From positions 1 to 5,055 of the forward strand of contig JBJOHK010000021.1 in the NCBI GenBank assembly GCA_046047755.1: DNA of 5,055 nucleotides, read 5' to 3'. Made by a program: the position numbers and the translations under genes. Below are positions 1 to 5,055 of this stretch, piece after piece. Position 1 is the first letter of the stretch; every line of letters begins with the position of its first letter. Under the pieces are notes generated by a model. The model saw only the letters and a program-made list of their open reading frames with translations. It was not told the DNA's origin and searched no databases. The stretch comes from JALRLA01 sp046047755 (GTDB taxonomy: Bacteria; Bacteroidota; Bacteroidia; NS11-12g; UBA955).

Positions 1-2630
1 ACTTGAGTGTAGGCGTTCAAGATTTGAATATCATAGGTCAAGATTCATTTGATGGCGTTGAATTGTTGCACGCAGACGAACTGAGATTGACGATCAACCT
101 AATGTCATTATTCTCCGATCACTATGAAATAGGCAGTATTCAAACCGAGGGCTTGCGGACTCACATCGTTTATTTAGAAAGCGGTAAAGCGAACTATGAC
201 ATCAGCTTGCCGGATACCGCGGCTGTTGACACCTCAACCGGTACACCTATTTCCTTATCACTGGAACGCATCAACTTGAATAACACTACCCTAGTTTATG
301 ACGACGCCACTATGGACTACCATTTGGCCTTAAAGGGCTTGGATTTGTTGGCTTCAGGCGCTATGGAAGATGTGCAGTTTGACATGGCGACCGAGCTCAA
401 ATGCAAAAGCCTGGACATGTCTTATGGAGGCATGACCCTTCTACAGTCGGTTGCCGTACAAACTGAAACCATGGTAAACATGGACATGGATAAGTTCCGT
501 TTTGGCTTTGATGTCAAAGAAATCCTGTTGAACGAATTGCCCCTTACGGCTAAAGGATGGGTTCAACTCAACGATGACAACATAGACATGGACATCGCAG
601 CAGAAGCCAAAGGCAGCGATTTCAAAGCCTATTTATCAGCGGTACCGGGTGCTTACACCGATGATTTTTCTAAGGTAAAAACATCTGGATTGGCTTCTTT
701 CTCTTTGAGTTTAAAGGGTCAAATGACCGACGATTTGATGCCCGCGACCCAGTTGAAATTGGGGGTCACAAATGCCTCCGTCCAATACCCAGGTTTACCG
801 GGTTCTGTTAGCGGAATTCAGGTTGATTTTCATTTTGAAAACCCAGACGGCATCGTCGATCATTCCATTGTGGATTTGAAACAGTTGGCTTTGAATCTGA
901 ATGGTAGCCCCTTCGGCATGCAGCTGTACATGAGTCACCCTGAATCCAACCCCTACGCCAGGGGCAAAATGGACGTGGAAACAGACCTCTCTAAGTGGTC
1001 TCAATTCCTGCCCACAGAGGCCAAAGACCTTCAAGGTTGGCTCGGCATTCACGCCTCGTTTGACGGGCATTATAGCGAAGTCAGTTCGGGTACAATGGCC
1101 GATTTGAAAGCAGAAGGGAGTATGGAAGCCAAAGGCATTCAAACCCAATATTTAGGCTTGCCGTTCGTGTTGACCGAACTGAAAGCCAGTCTAAACCCAA
1201 AACAATTTGATTTGTCTGCCCTTGACATGACCTGGGGAAAAAGCCGTTTGCAAGGCTCAGCTCAAGTCACCAATGCTTTAGGATACATGTTGAACGATGA
1301 AACCCTGCACGGCAGATTGAATATGGTCAGTCAAAGCATTGATGCCAATGAATGGATGGAGGCCCTATCCAGTACCAATGAACCCATGGCACCTGTATCT
1401 GAAACAGCGGCCGAAGAAGGGGCACTGGCTGGTCGTGTGGAACCCGATACGGCTGTTTCAACACTGCCCGTTCTGCCAAAGAACTTGGATCTCGTTGCCA
1501 AAGCCACCATCGATAAACTCCTATACGATTCCTATGAACTGGAAAACTGCCAAGCCGATATTCGCTTGCAAGATGGAACCATGACCATCAACCCCTTGAG
1601 TGCCGAATGGATGGGAAGTCAATTCAGCCTAAACAATACCCGATACACCTATGCACTCGGCGGAAAACCTGAGGCAGCACTAGGCTTGAATATCTTGAAA
1701 ATTAACCCTTCAGCCATTGCTGAACATTTGAGCCTGATTCAGGCCTATGCCCCCATCTTAAAAAACATCGATGGCTTGGCTAATTTGGGATTCAACCTGA
1801 GCTCCAACCTTTCAGCTGACATGCAGCCAGACTTTTCAAGCACCGATGCCAACGGGGTATTCGAGTTATTCAAAGGCATGCTGAATGTTCCCAAATGGAT
1901 GGCCACCGCCACCGAACCCTTGAAACTGAATTCTAGCGCTTGGCAATTGAGCCCCACCAAAGTGGGTTTTGAAATCGTTCAAGGTAAACTAGCCATGAAA
2001 GATTCCCTGAAGCTGACCATGCCCGAAGGGGCCCTGATGAGCGTCAAAGGCGCTGTGGGTTTGGATCATAGCTTGGCCTTTGGTGGAACCATTCGCTACA
2101 AAGGCAAATCCTTGCCCTTTTCAATCGGTGGCACAACCTCAGAGCCTGTCATGAAAGTCGACTTTAAAGCTTTGGGAATACAAATGGCTCAACCCTACGT
2201 TGACCAGGCCAAAGAGAAAAAAGACCAGGCAGTCAATGAAGCCTTGAACAAGGCTCGTCTAGAAGCTGATAAAATCAAAGCCGAAGCTTCTAAACAAGCA
2301 GAACGCATTCGCAGTGAGGCCCAAGCTCAGGCAGATAAACAGCGCAGCTTGGCCGATGCCGCCTACCAGGCCTCCATCAATGAGGCCCAAAAGCAAGCAG
2401 ACAAGTTAGTGGCTCAAGCGGGCAACCCCTTGGCCAAAGCTGCCGCACAAAAGGCCTCTGAAAAAGCCATGCGCGAAGCTGAAACCAAAGCCAATGCGGC
2501 CCGCGAAAAAGCCTATGCCGCAACGGCTAAGTTTGAAGCTGAAGCAAACGAAAAAGCCAATGCCCTGGAAATAGAAGCCTCCCTCAAGGCTGACGCCCTC
2601 ATCAAGGCTGCTGAAGAGAAGGCCGGTTAG
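1..2630 (+). CDS. AsmA-family envelope protein, 5' truncated, with 11-residue-repeat tail
   Basis: Partial gene: the frame is open to the left edge and the first in-frame codons are not a convincing start, so residue 1 below is the codon at base 3; the terminal TAG is at 2628-2630. The first 60 or so residues already match the body of an AsmA N-terminal domain (a 'GKANYDI' segment near residues 61-67), so the missing part probably holds the N-terminal membrane anchor. Residues about 200-450 are the repetitive beta-rich region, including 'YPGLPGSV' near 262 and 'NGSPFG' near 300, as in Bacteroidota homologues. A Pro/Glu/Ala linker lies at 457-493, and the AsmA C-terminal domain at about 494-727. 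The tail, 732-875, is Ala/Glu/Lys/Gln-rich helix. AsmA-like proteins are anchored in the inner membrane with a periplasmic beta-groove, and are linked to lipid transport and outer-membrane homeostasis; the exact role here is inferred. Family call is confident, function is not. Confidence 0.88.
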   Translation, partial: LSVGVQDLNIIGQDSFDGVELLHADELRLTINLMSLFSDHYEIGSIQTEGLRTHIVYLESGKANYDISLPDTAAVDTSTGTPISLSLERINLNNTTLVYDDATMDYHLALKGLDLLASGAMEDVQFDMATELKCKSLDMSYGGMTLLQSVAVQTETMVNMDMDKFRFGFDVKEILLNELPLTAKGWVQLNDDNIDMDIAAEAKGSDFKAYLSAVPGAYTDDFSKVKTSGLASFSLSLKGQMTDDLMPATQLKLGVTNASVQYPGLPGSVSGIQVDFHFENPDGIVDHSIVDLKQLALNLNGSPFGMQLYMSHPESNPYARGKMDVETDLSKWSQFLPTEAKDLQGWLGIHASFDGHYSEVSSGTMADLKAEGSMEAKGIQTQYLGLPFVLTELKASLNPKQFDLSALDMTWGKSRLQGSAQVTNALGYMLNDETLHGRLNMVSQSIDANEWMEALSSTNEPMAPVSETAAEEGALAGRVEPDTAVSTLPVLPKNLDLVAKATIDKLLYDSYELENCQADIRLQDGTMTINPLSAEWMGSQFSLNNTRYTYALGGKPEAALGLNILKINPSAIAEHLSLIQAYAPILKNIDGLANLGFNLSSNLSADMQPDFSSTDANGVFELFKGMLNVPKWMATATEPLKLNSSAWQLSPTKVGFEIVQGKLAMKDSLKLTMPEGALMSVKGAVGLDHSLAFGGTIRYKGKSLPFSIGGTTSEPVMKVDFKALGIQMAQPYVDQAKEKKDQAVNEALNKARLEADKIKAEASKQAERIRSEAQAQADKQRSLADAAYQASINEAQKQADKLVAQAGNPLAKAAAQKASEKAMREAETKANAAREKAYAATAKFEAEANEKANALEIEASLKADALIKAAEEKAG
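2265..2627 (+). repeat. Degenerate 11-residue (hendecad) repeats encoding the AsmA protein tail
   Basis: Within the AsmA-like protein the last ~120 residues fall into an 11-residue register. Residues 755-765, 766-776, 777-787, 788-798 and 799-809 align as A-(D/E)-(K/R)-x-x-x-(E/A)-A-x-x-Q, for example ADKIKAEASKQ then AERIRSEAQAQ. The last three units, 843-853, 854-864 and 865-875, align as x-x-x-x-E/A-A-x-x-K-A-x (KFEAEANEKAN, ALEIEASLKAD, ALIKAAEEKAG). A 'KANA' block recurs 22 residues apart (829-832 and 851-854). The only proline-glycine break is 'AGNPLA' near 806-811. Such periodicity is typical of long single helices, right-handed coiled coils, or amphipathic membrane-binding helices. 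The DNA repeats are too diverged to be recombination substrates. Confidence 0.75.
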
Positions 2631-2729
2631 TGGAGTTTTGCATTTGAGAACCCGTTAAAATCTGGACAATTAATGTCGATTGTTGTGTTTTCTAATCGCA
2701 AGACAAGTGATTGCCTCAACTAAACTTAA

Positions 2730-2749
2730 GCTTGGGGTTACCCCTTTTT
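2730..2749 (+). terminator. Weak intrinsic terminator candidate downstream of the AsmA-family gene
   Basis: GGGG at 2734-2737 pairs with CCCC at 2741-2744 across a TTA loop, followed directly by five T (2745-2749). The stem is only 4 bp and the loop only 3 nt, so the hairpin is marginal. A competing pairing of GCTTG (2730-2734) with CAAGC (2750-2754) would enclose the T-run. It sits about 100 nt after the AsmA stop codon and just before the tRNA promoter, the right place to separate the two units. Confidence 0.35.
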
Positions 2750-2765
2750 CAAGCCAATTCGGTTG

Positions 2766-2773
2766 TATATTTG
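2766..2773 (+). promoter_or_regulatory. Bacteroidota-type -7 promoter element for tRNA-Leu
   Basis: TATATTTG is an exact match to the TAnnTTTG -7 consensus recognised by the primary sigma factor of Bacteroidota. It lies 29 nt before the mature tRNA 5' end, which would put the transcription start near 2778-2781 and leave a leader of roughly 22-25 nt. No TTG-type -33 box stands at the usual spacing; only a T-rich stretch (2745-2749) is there. The position immediately upstream of an RNA gene makes chance occurrence less likely. Confidence 0.7.
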
Positions 2774-2779
2774 CAGCCC

Positions 2780-2796
2780 TCAATCTAACAGATTGA
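2780..2796 (+). repeat. Perfect 7-bp inverted repeat in the tRNA-Leu leader
   Basis: TCAATCT (2780-2786) and AGATTGA (2790-2796) are perfect reverse complements separated by AAC. It begins at about the predicted transcription start and ends 6 nt before the mature tRNA. As RNA it would be a small 5' hairpin on the precursor, perhaps a guide for RNase P or a 5' stabiliser; as DNA it could be an operator. The pairing is seen directly; any role is inferred. Confidence 0.5.
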
Positions 2797-2802
2797 TCAC
2801 CT

Positions 2803-2884
2803 GCCCAGATGGCGAAATTGGTAGACGCACTGTCTTCAGGTGGCAGCGCCGCAAGGTGTGCAGGTTCGAGTCCTGTTCTGGGCA
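2803..2884 (+). tRNA. tRNA-Leu (anticodon CAG)
   Basis: A complete class II tRNA folds here. The acceptor stem GCCCAGA (2803-2809) pairs fully with TCTGGGC (2877-2883), and A2884 is the discriminator. The D stem is GCG/CGC (2812-2814 with 2826-2828), with GG at 2820-2821 in the loop. The anticodon stem CTGTC/GGCAG (2830-2834 with 2842-2846) closes the loop TTCAGGT, giving anticodon CAG at 2837-2839, which reads CUG leucine codons. The long variable arm, 2847-2859, forms CGCC/GGTG capped by a GCAA tetraloop. The T arm is GCAGG-TTCGAGT-CCTGT (2860-2876). The long variable arm and A73 fit leucine identity. The 3' CCA is not encoded: the next bases are CCCA, so CCA would need to be added by nucleotidyltransferase. 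It appears to be a single-gene transcript with its own promoter and terminator. Confidence 0.97.
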
Positions 2885-2891
2885 CCCAATC

Positions 2892-2923
2892 AAAAGTCCT
2901 TGGTTAGCGCCAAGGGCTTTTTT
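2892..2923 (+). terminator. Strong intrinsic terminator of tRNA-Leu, possibly bidirectional
   Basis: AGTCCTTGG (2895-2903) pairs with CCAAGGGCT (2910-2918) through nine pairs, one of them T-G, around the loop TTAGCG, and a run of six T (2918-2923) follows. Flanking A's (2892-2894) can pair with part of the T-run, so read from the minus strand the hairpin is also followed by TTTT. It starts 8 nt after the tRNA discriminator base, clearly serving the tRNA, and may act as a backup for the convergent operon. Confidence 0.88.
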
Positions 2924-2956
2924 ATTGCCAAATATTCACATCGTTCTAGCGAACCT

Positions 2957-2982
2957 AAAAGGGCTCTACTGACTCTGAGCCC
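2957..2982 (-). terminator. Intrinsic terminator of the ATP-grasp/neuB/HAD operon
   Basis: Read on the minus strand, GGGCTC (2982 to 2977) pairs perfectly with GAGCCC (2966 to 2961) around a 10-nt loop, followed at once by TTTT (2960 to 2957). The TAG stop of the HAD gene (2968-2966) lies at the loop/stem edge, so the hairpin overlaps the end of the coding region. A 6-bp G+C-rich stem with four T is moderate. Its place at the end of the operon supports it. Confidence 0.55.
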
Positions 2983-3601
2983 AAGTCAATACATCGTAGA
3001 AATTCCCAAAAGAAGGTACCACCTGCTCAGGTTCATGAGCGTTCACCAAAGCAACCCTTGCTCCCTGCTTCAATCCCCATTCAAGATCATTAGCAAAACG
3101 ATCGCCGATGAAAAGGGTTTCTTCTGCCCTGCACCCCATTTGAATGAGCATCTCTTCAAAGCTTCGGGAATCGGGCTTATCTGCACCCAGTAAGCGTGCG
3201 GGTGCGAAGTGTATGCGCTCCTTAGACAGCAATTGCAAGCCATTCCATTTGTTTGCCTGTGCCTCGGCATGGCCATTGGTCAGCACCCCCACACGCAAGT
3301 GCTCAGACAAGGCCCAATCCATGAGCTCCTGAACACCGGGGTATGGAGAAAGACTAGTTTCAATGCCTAGAAACAAATCAAAAAGCGCTTGATGACGAGA
3401 CTCAGAGAACTCCCCTGCTTGGGTCAAGGCAAACCGAAAGATGTCGCGCTGCGTAAATCGAATTCTATCAAAATCCTTGAACAGAAATGCAAAAGATTCT
3501 AGCTCGAGCCCTTCGTTTTGCGAAAACTGCGAAAAAATGGCCTTGAAGTAATCTGCCTCGGGGTACAGCGTATTGTCCAGATCAAACAGCAAGGCCCTCA
3601 T
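2966..3601 (-). CDS. HAD-superfamily (subfamily IA) phosphatase
   Basis: Complete 211-residue protein with all four HAD motifs. Motif I is DLDNTLY at 7-13, with D7 the expected nucleophile and D9 the acid/base. Residues about 15-85 form a helical C1-type cap. Motif II is LTNGH with T108; motif III is K142 in ADKPD; motif IV is GDRFAND with D167 and D172 for Mg2+. The expected chemistry is Mg2+-dependent hydrolysis of a small phosphomonoester in the cytoplasm. The ATG (3601-3599) shares one base with the TAA of the NeuB gene (TAATG), which fixes the start and implies translational coupling. The context suggests a sugar-phosphate substrate, possibly a nonulosonate 9-phosphate or its hexosamine 6-phosphate precursor; animal N-acylneuraminate-9-phosphatase is also a C1-cap HAD enzyme. 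The alternative is a general nucleotide or housekeeping phosphatase of the DLDNTLYP type. Fold is near certain, substrate unknown. Confidence 0.92.
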   Translation of the reverse strand: MRALLFDLDNTLYPEADYFKAIFSQFSQNEGLELESFAFLFKDFDRIRFTQRDIFRFALTQAGEFSESRHQALFDLFLGIETSLSPYPGVQELMDWALSEHLRVGVLTNGHAEAQANKWNGLQLLSKERIHFAPARLLGADKPDSRSFEEMLIQMGCRAEETLFIGDRFANDLEWGLKQGARVALVNAHEPEQVVPSFGNFYDVLTWAQSQ

Positions 3602-4629
3602 TATGCCTTCAAATGATCCCAGGAAATGGCGGTCTGTGCCGAAATATCGCAGTTCAATTCTCGCCCAATGAGCTCATCTATGCGCATGGGCGAAATTCCT
3701 CCTTCGGGGCGCAGCACCACCAGGTTATCCATGCTCAATATTTCACCGGCTTTTAAATCTATAGCAGCGTACACCGAACGACGGGCAATGTACTTGTTCT
3801 TGCTCTCACTTGGACTGGGTATCTTTTCAGCCGAACCCATGGCTACTTCCACCCGGCGAATGCCTTTAACCAAAGCCTCAAATTCTGACGGAATCAAAGA
3901 GGCATGCTGATCTGGACCTGGCAAACTGCGATCGGTAGTAAAATGCTTTTCAATCAAGGTGGCACCCATGGCTACAGCAGCCAAAGAGGCCTCAATTCCG
4001 GGGGTGTGATCGCTTAATCCGTAGGCTAGATTCAATCGACGACCCATTTCCACCATGGCATTCAAATTCACATCTTCGAAAGGAGATGGATACTCGGTAT
4101 TGCACTGCAAAACCGTGATTTGTTCGCGTGTTTGACCGGCTGACAACAGGGCATTCACAGCCGCTTCTACTTCATCAAAGTTGGCCATACCGGTAGAGAG
4201 GTATACCTGACGAGCGCGATTGGCGATGGCCCGCAAATAGGGCAAATTGGTGATCTCACCCGATGGGATTTTGTACACCGTCTCGCCCATTGAAGTCAAA
4301 TAATCCAAGCTTTTTAAGTCGAAGGCCGTCGATAAAAATTGCACGCCGTGCTTTTCAACCTCGGCTTTGAGCAAGGGAAACGCATCGTGCGCAAAATGAA
4401 ACTTGCGCGACATCTCCAATTGGCTCTCATCGGCATTGCCCGTAGTCACCTTTTGGTATTCGGCTTTGGGCGCCAGACGCGTCTGAACTAGCTCTGGAAT
4501 GGCCGTTTGAAATTTAATGGCATCAACCCCGCAGGCCGCGGCAGCCTCTATCATTTGTACAGCCAAGTCAAAGTCGGCATTGTGGTTCACCCCAATTTCG
4601 GCAATGATAAACGTCTTAGTTCGCGTCAT
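3601..4629 (-). CDS. neuB: NeuB-family nonulosonic (sialic/legionaminic-type) acid synthase
   Basis: 342-residue enzyme of usual length for the family. It condenses phosphoenolpyruvate with an N-acetylhexosamine-type sugar to give a nine-carbon 2-keto acid for surface glycans. A TIM barrel (about 5-270) carries the family landmarks: FIIAEIGVNHN (7-17), the DAIKFQT strand with K39, STAFD (100-104), YKIPSGE (119-125; K120, S123, E125), QCNTEYPSP (175-183; N177), SDH (206-208) and EKH (227-229). H208 and H229 correspond to the metal-binding histidines of meningococcal NeuB. The C-terminal SAF (antifreeze-like) domain, about 282-342, has RRSVYAA and a RPEGGISP loop (307-314) expected to reach the neighbouring subunit's active site. 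The N-terminal wording is closer to the NeuB/LegI branch than to PseI. I chose ATG at 4629; a TTG at 4638 would add three residues. It overlaps the upstream ATP-grasp gene by 14 nt. Whether the product is Neu5Ac, legionaminic acid, KDN or another acid cannot be told. Confidence 0.94.
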   Translation of the reverse strand: MTRTKTFIIAEIGVNHNADFDLAVQMIEAAAACGVDAIKFQTAIPELVQTRLAPKAEYQKVTTGNADESQLEMSRKFHFAHDAFPLLKAEVEKHGVQFLSTAFDLKSLDYLTSMGETVYKIPSGEITNLPYLRAIANRARQVYLSTGMANFDEVEAAVNALLSAGQTREQITVLQCNTEYPSPFEDVNLNAMVEMGRRLNLAYGLSDHTPGIEASLAAVAMGATLIEKHFTTDRSLPGPDQHASLIPSEFEALVKGIRRVEVAMGSAEKIPSPSESKNKYIARRSVYAAIDLKAGEILSMDNLVVLRPEGGISPMRIDELIGRELNCDISAQTAISWDHLKA

Positions 4630-5055
4630 GATTGGCAAAAAAATGCTCTTGAAAACTGCGAACCATCAAGGTGTTCGCTTGAAAATTCACGGTTGGATGC
4701 GGCATCCCTTTGGCATCACAAATGACCATATGAAACCAGGGTACTCCCGCTCCCCAAGTGGTCAGCATGGCTCCTCCAAATCGGGGATTGACCTCCATGG
4801 TGAATATCTCCCCGGTTTGAGAATCCTCAATAAATTGAACCGTAATGGCCCCGCGTATGCCCTCTTGTTGAGCCAAGATTTCACAGGCTGCTTGAATGCC
4901 TTTGTGCTCAACACTCAAACTGCGCACGGCCTCTCCACCCAGGGTTTCAAGGCGCTTTCTGGCGGCAAAAAAATGACCTGTACCATCCATGTAGATGTAC
5001 CCGTCAACCGAATATTCTTGGCCCGAAATCAGGCGCTGTACTTCGTATTGAGAAG
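4616..5055 (-). CDS. ATP-grasp enzyme, C-terminal part (5' end outside window)
   Basis: Partial gene: 145 codons plus TAA (4618-4616), open to the right edge with no start; the internal ATG at 4990 is not the real start because the homologous frame continues upstream of it. Numbering from the first complete codon, the fragment shows the end of an ATP-grasp domain: GQEYSVDG (11-18), a typical strand with a conserved acidic residue, then VQFI (72-75) and MEVNPRFGG (86-94). Q73, E87 and N89 fit the Mg-ATP ligands of the CarB-like branch. ATP-grasp enzymes activate a carboxylate as an acyl phosphate and join it to an amine, thiol or similar nucleophile. CarB-like members of this kind are common in surface polysaccharide loci, where their substrates are mostly unknown. 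It overlaps the NeuB gene by 14 nt, so the two are probably co-translated. Fold confident, substrate unknown. Confidence 0.88.
   Translation of the reverse strand, partial: SQYEVQRLISGQEYSVDGYIYMDGTGHFFAARKRLETLGGEAVRSLSVEHKGIQAACEILAQQEGIRGAITVQFIEDSQTGEIFTMEVNPRFGGAMLTTWGAGVPWFHMVICDAKGMPHPTVNFQANTLMVRSFQEHFFANHDAN

Noticed and set aside
3..5. TTG as the start of the AsmA-family protein
   Set aside because: The sequence after it is already inside the AsmA domain with no signal or anchor segment, so the gene must begin upstream of the window.
1371..1481. Pro/Glu/Ala-rich segment of the AsmA protein (residues 457-493) as a possible gene fusion joint or frameshift
   Set aside because: The frame is continuous and AsmA domains lie on both sides; it looks like an ordinary flexible interdomain linker.
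795..1960. Antisense and alternative-frame open stretches inside the AsmA-family gene
   Set aside because: They are fully contained in a well-supported coding frame and their translations show no recognisable domain.
2670..2885. Open frame antisense to the tRNA, beginning MPRTGLEPA
   Set aside because: It reads the reverse complement of the tRNA T arm and acceptor stem; this is a well-known type of spurious protein call over tRNA genes and the rest of the frame is intergenic.
2763..3193. Plus-strand open frames running from the tRNA promoter region into the HAD gene
   Set aside because: They pass through the tRNA and its terminator or lie antisense to the HAD coding region, and show no family features.
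4630..4638. TTG at 4638 as the neuB start
   Set aside because: It would add only MPI before an ATG that places FIIAEIG at the usual distance from the N terminus; ATG at 4629 is the simpler choice, although TTG cannot be excluded.
3626..4725. Plus-strand open frames opposite neuB and the ATP-grasp gene
   Set aside because: The minus-strand frames encode clear enzymes with conserved active-site motifs; the opposite frames are shadows without family signatures.
4988..4990. ATG as the start of the ATP-grasp protein
   Set aside because: The frame stays open to the window edge and the upstream codons encode the conserved GQEYSVDG strand, so the protein starts outside the window.

Overview
The window looks like chromosomal DNA of a member of the Bacteroidota. 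Three things support this: a lone promoter element TATATTTG (the TAnnTTTG -7 consensus of that phylum) in front of the tRNA gene; an AsmA-family protein whose repeat region reads like Bacteroidota AsmA homologues; and coding starts without clear Shine-Dalgarno sequences. Base composition is close to balanced by eye. I cannot name a genus.

Layout. (1) Bases 1-2630, plus strand: most of a large AsmA-like envelope protein, cut at its 5' end by the window. It ends in a striking alanine-rich tail built from 11-residue repeats. (2) Bases 2631-2923: a short intergenic stretch with a weak terminator candidate, a Bacteroidota-type promoter, a small perfect inverted repeat, a complete tRNA-Leu(CAG) gene and a strong intrinsic terminator. 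(3) Bases 2957-5055, minus strand: three tightly packed genes read leftwards. In order of transcription these are the C-terminal part of an ATP-grasp enzyme, a complete NeuB-type nonulosonic (sialic-like) acid synthase, and a complete HAD phosphatase. The genes overlap by 14 nt and 1 nt, and a terminator hairpin spans the last stop codon.

The minus-strand genes look like the promoter-distal end of a cell-surface glycan operon. NeuB condenses a 2-acetamido or related hexose with phosphoenolpyruvate to give a nine-carbon acid. The HAD enzyme could remove a phosphate from a precursor or product. The ATP-grasp enzyme could attach or activate a carboxylate (for example an amino-acid or acyl decoration). 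Only the NeuB reaction class is well supported; the roles of the other two are inferred from family and context. The AsmA protein and tRNA are separate transcription units that converge on this operon.

Nothing here is plainly a new system. The observations most worth checking are the hendecad tail on the AsmA protein and the NeuB/HAD/ATP-grasp trio as a possible variant nonulosonic acid pathway.
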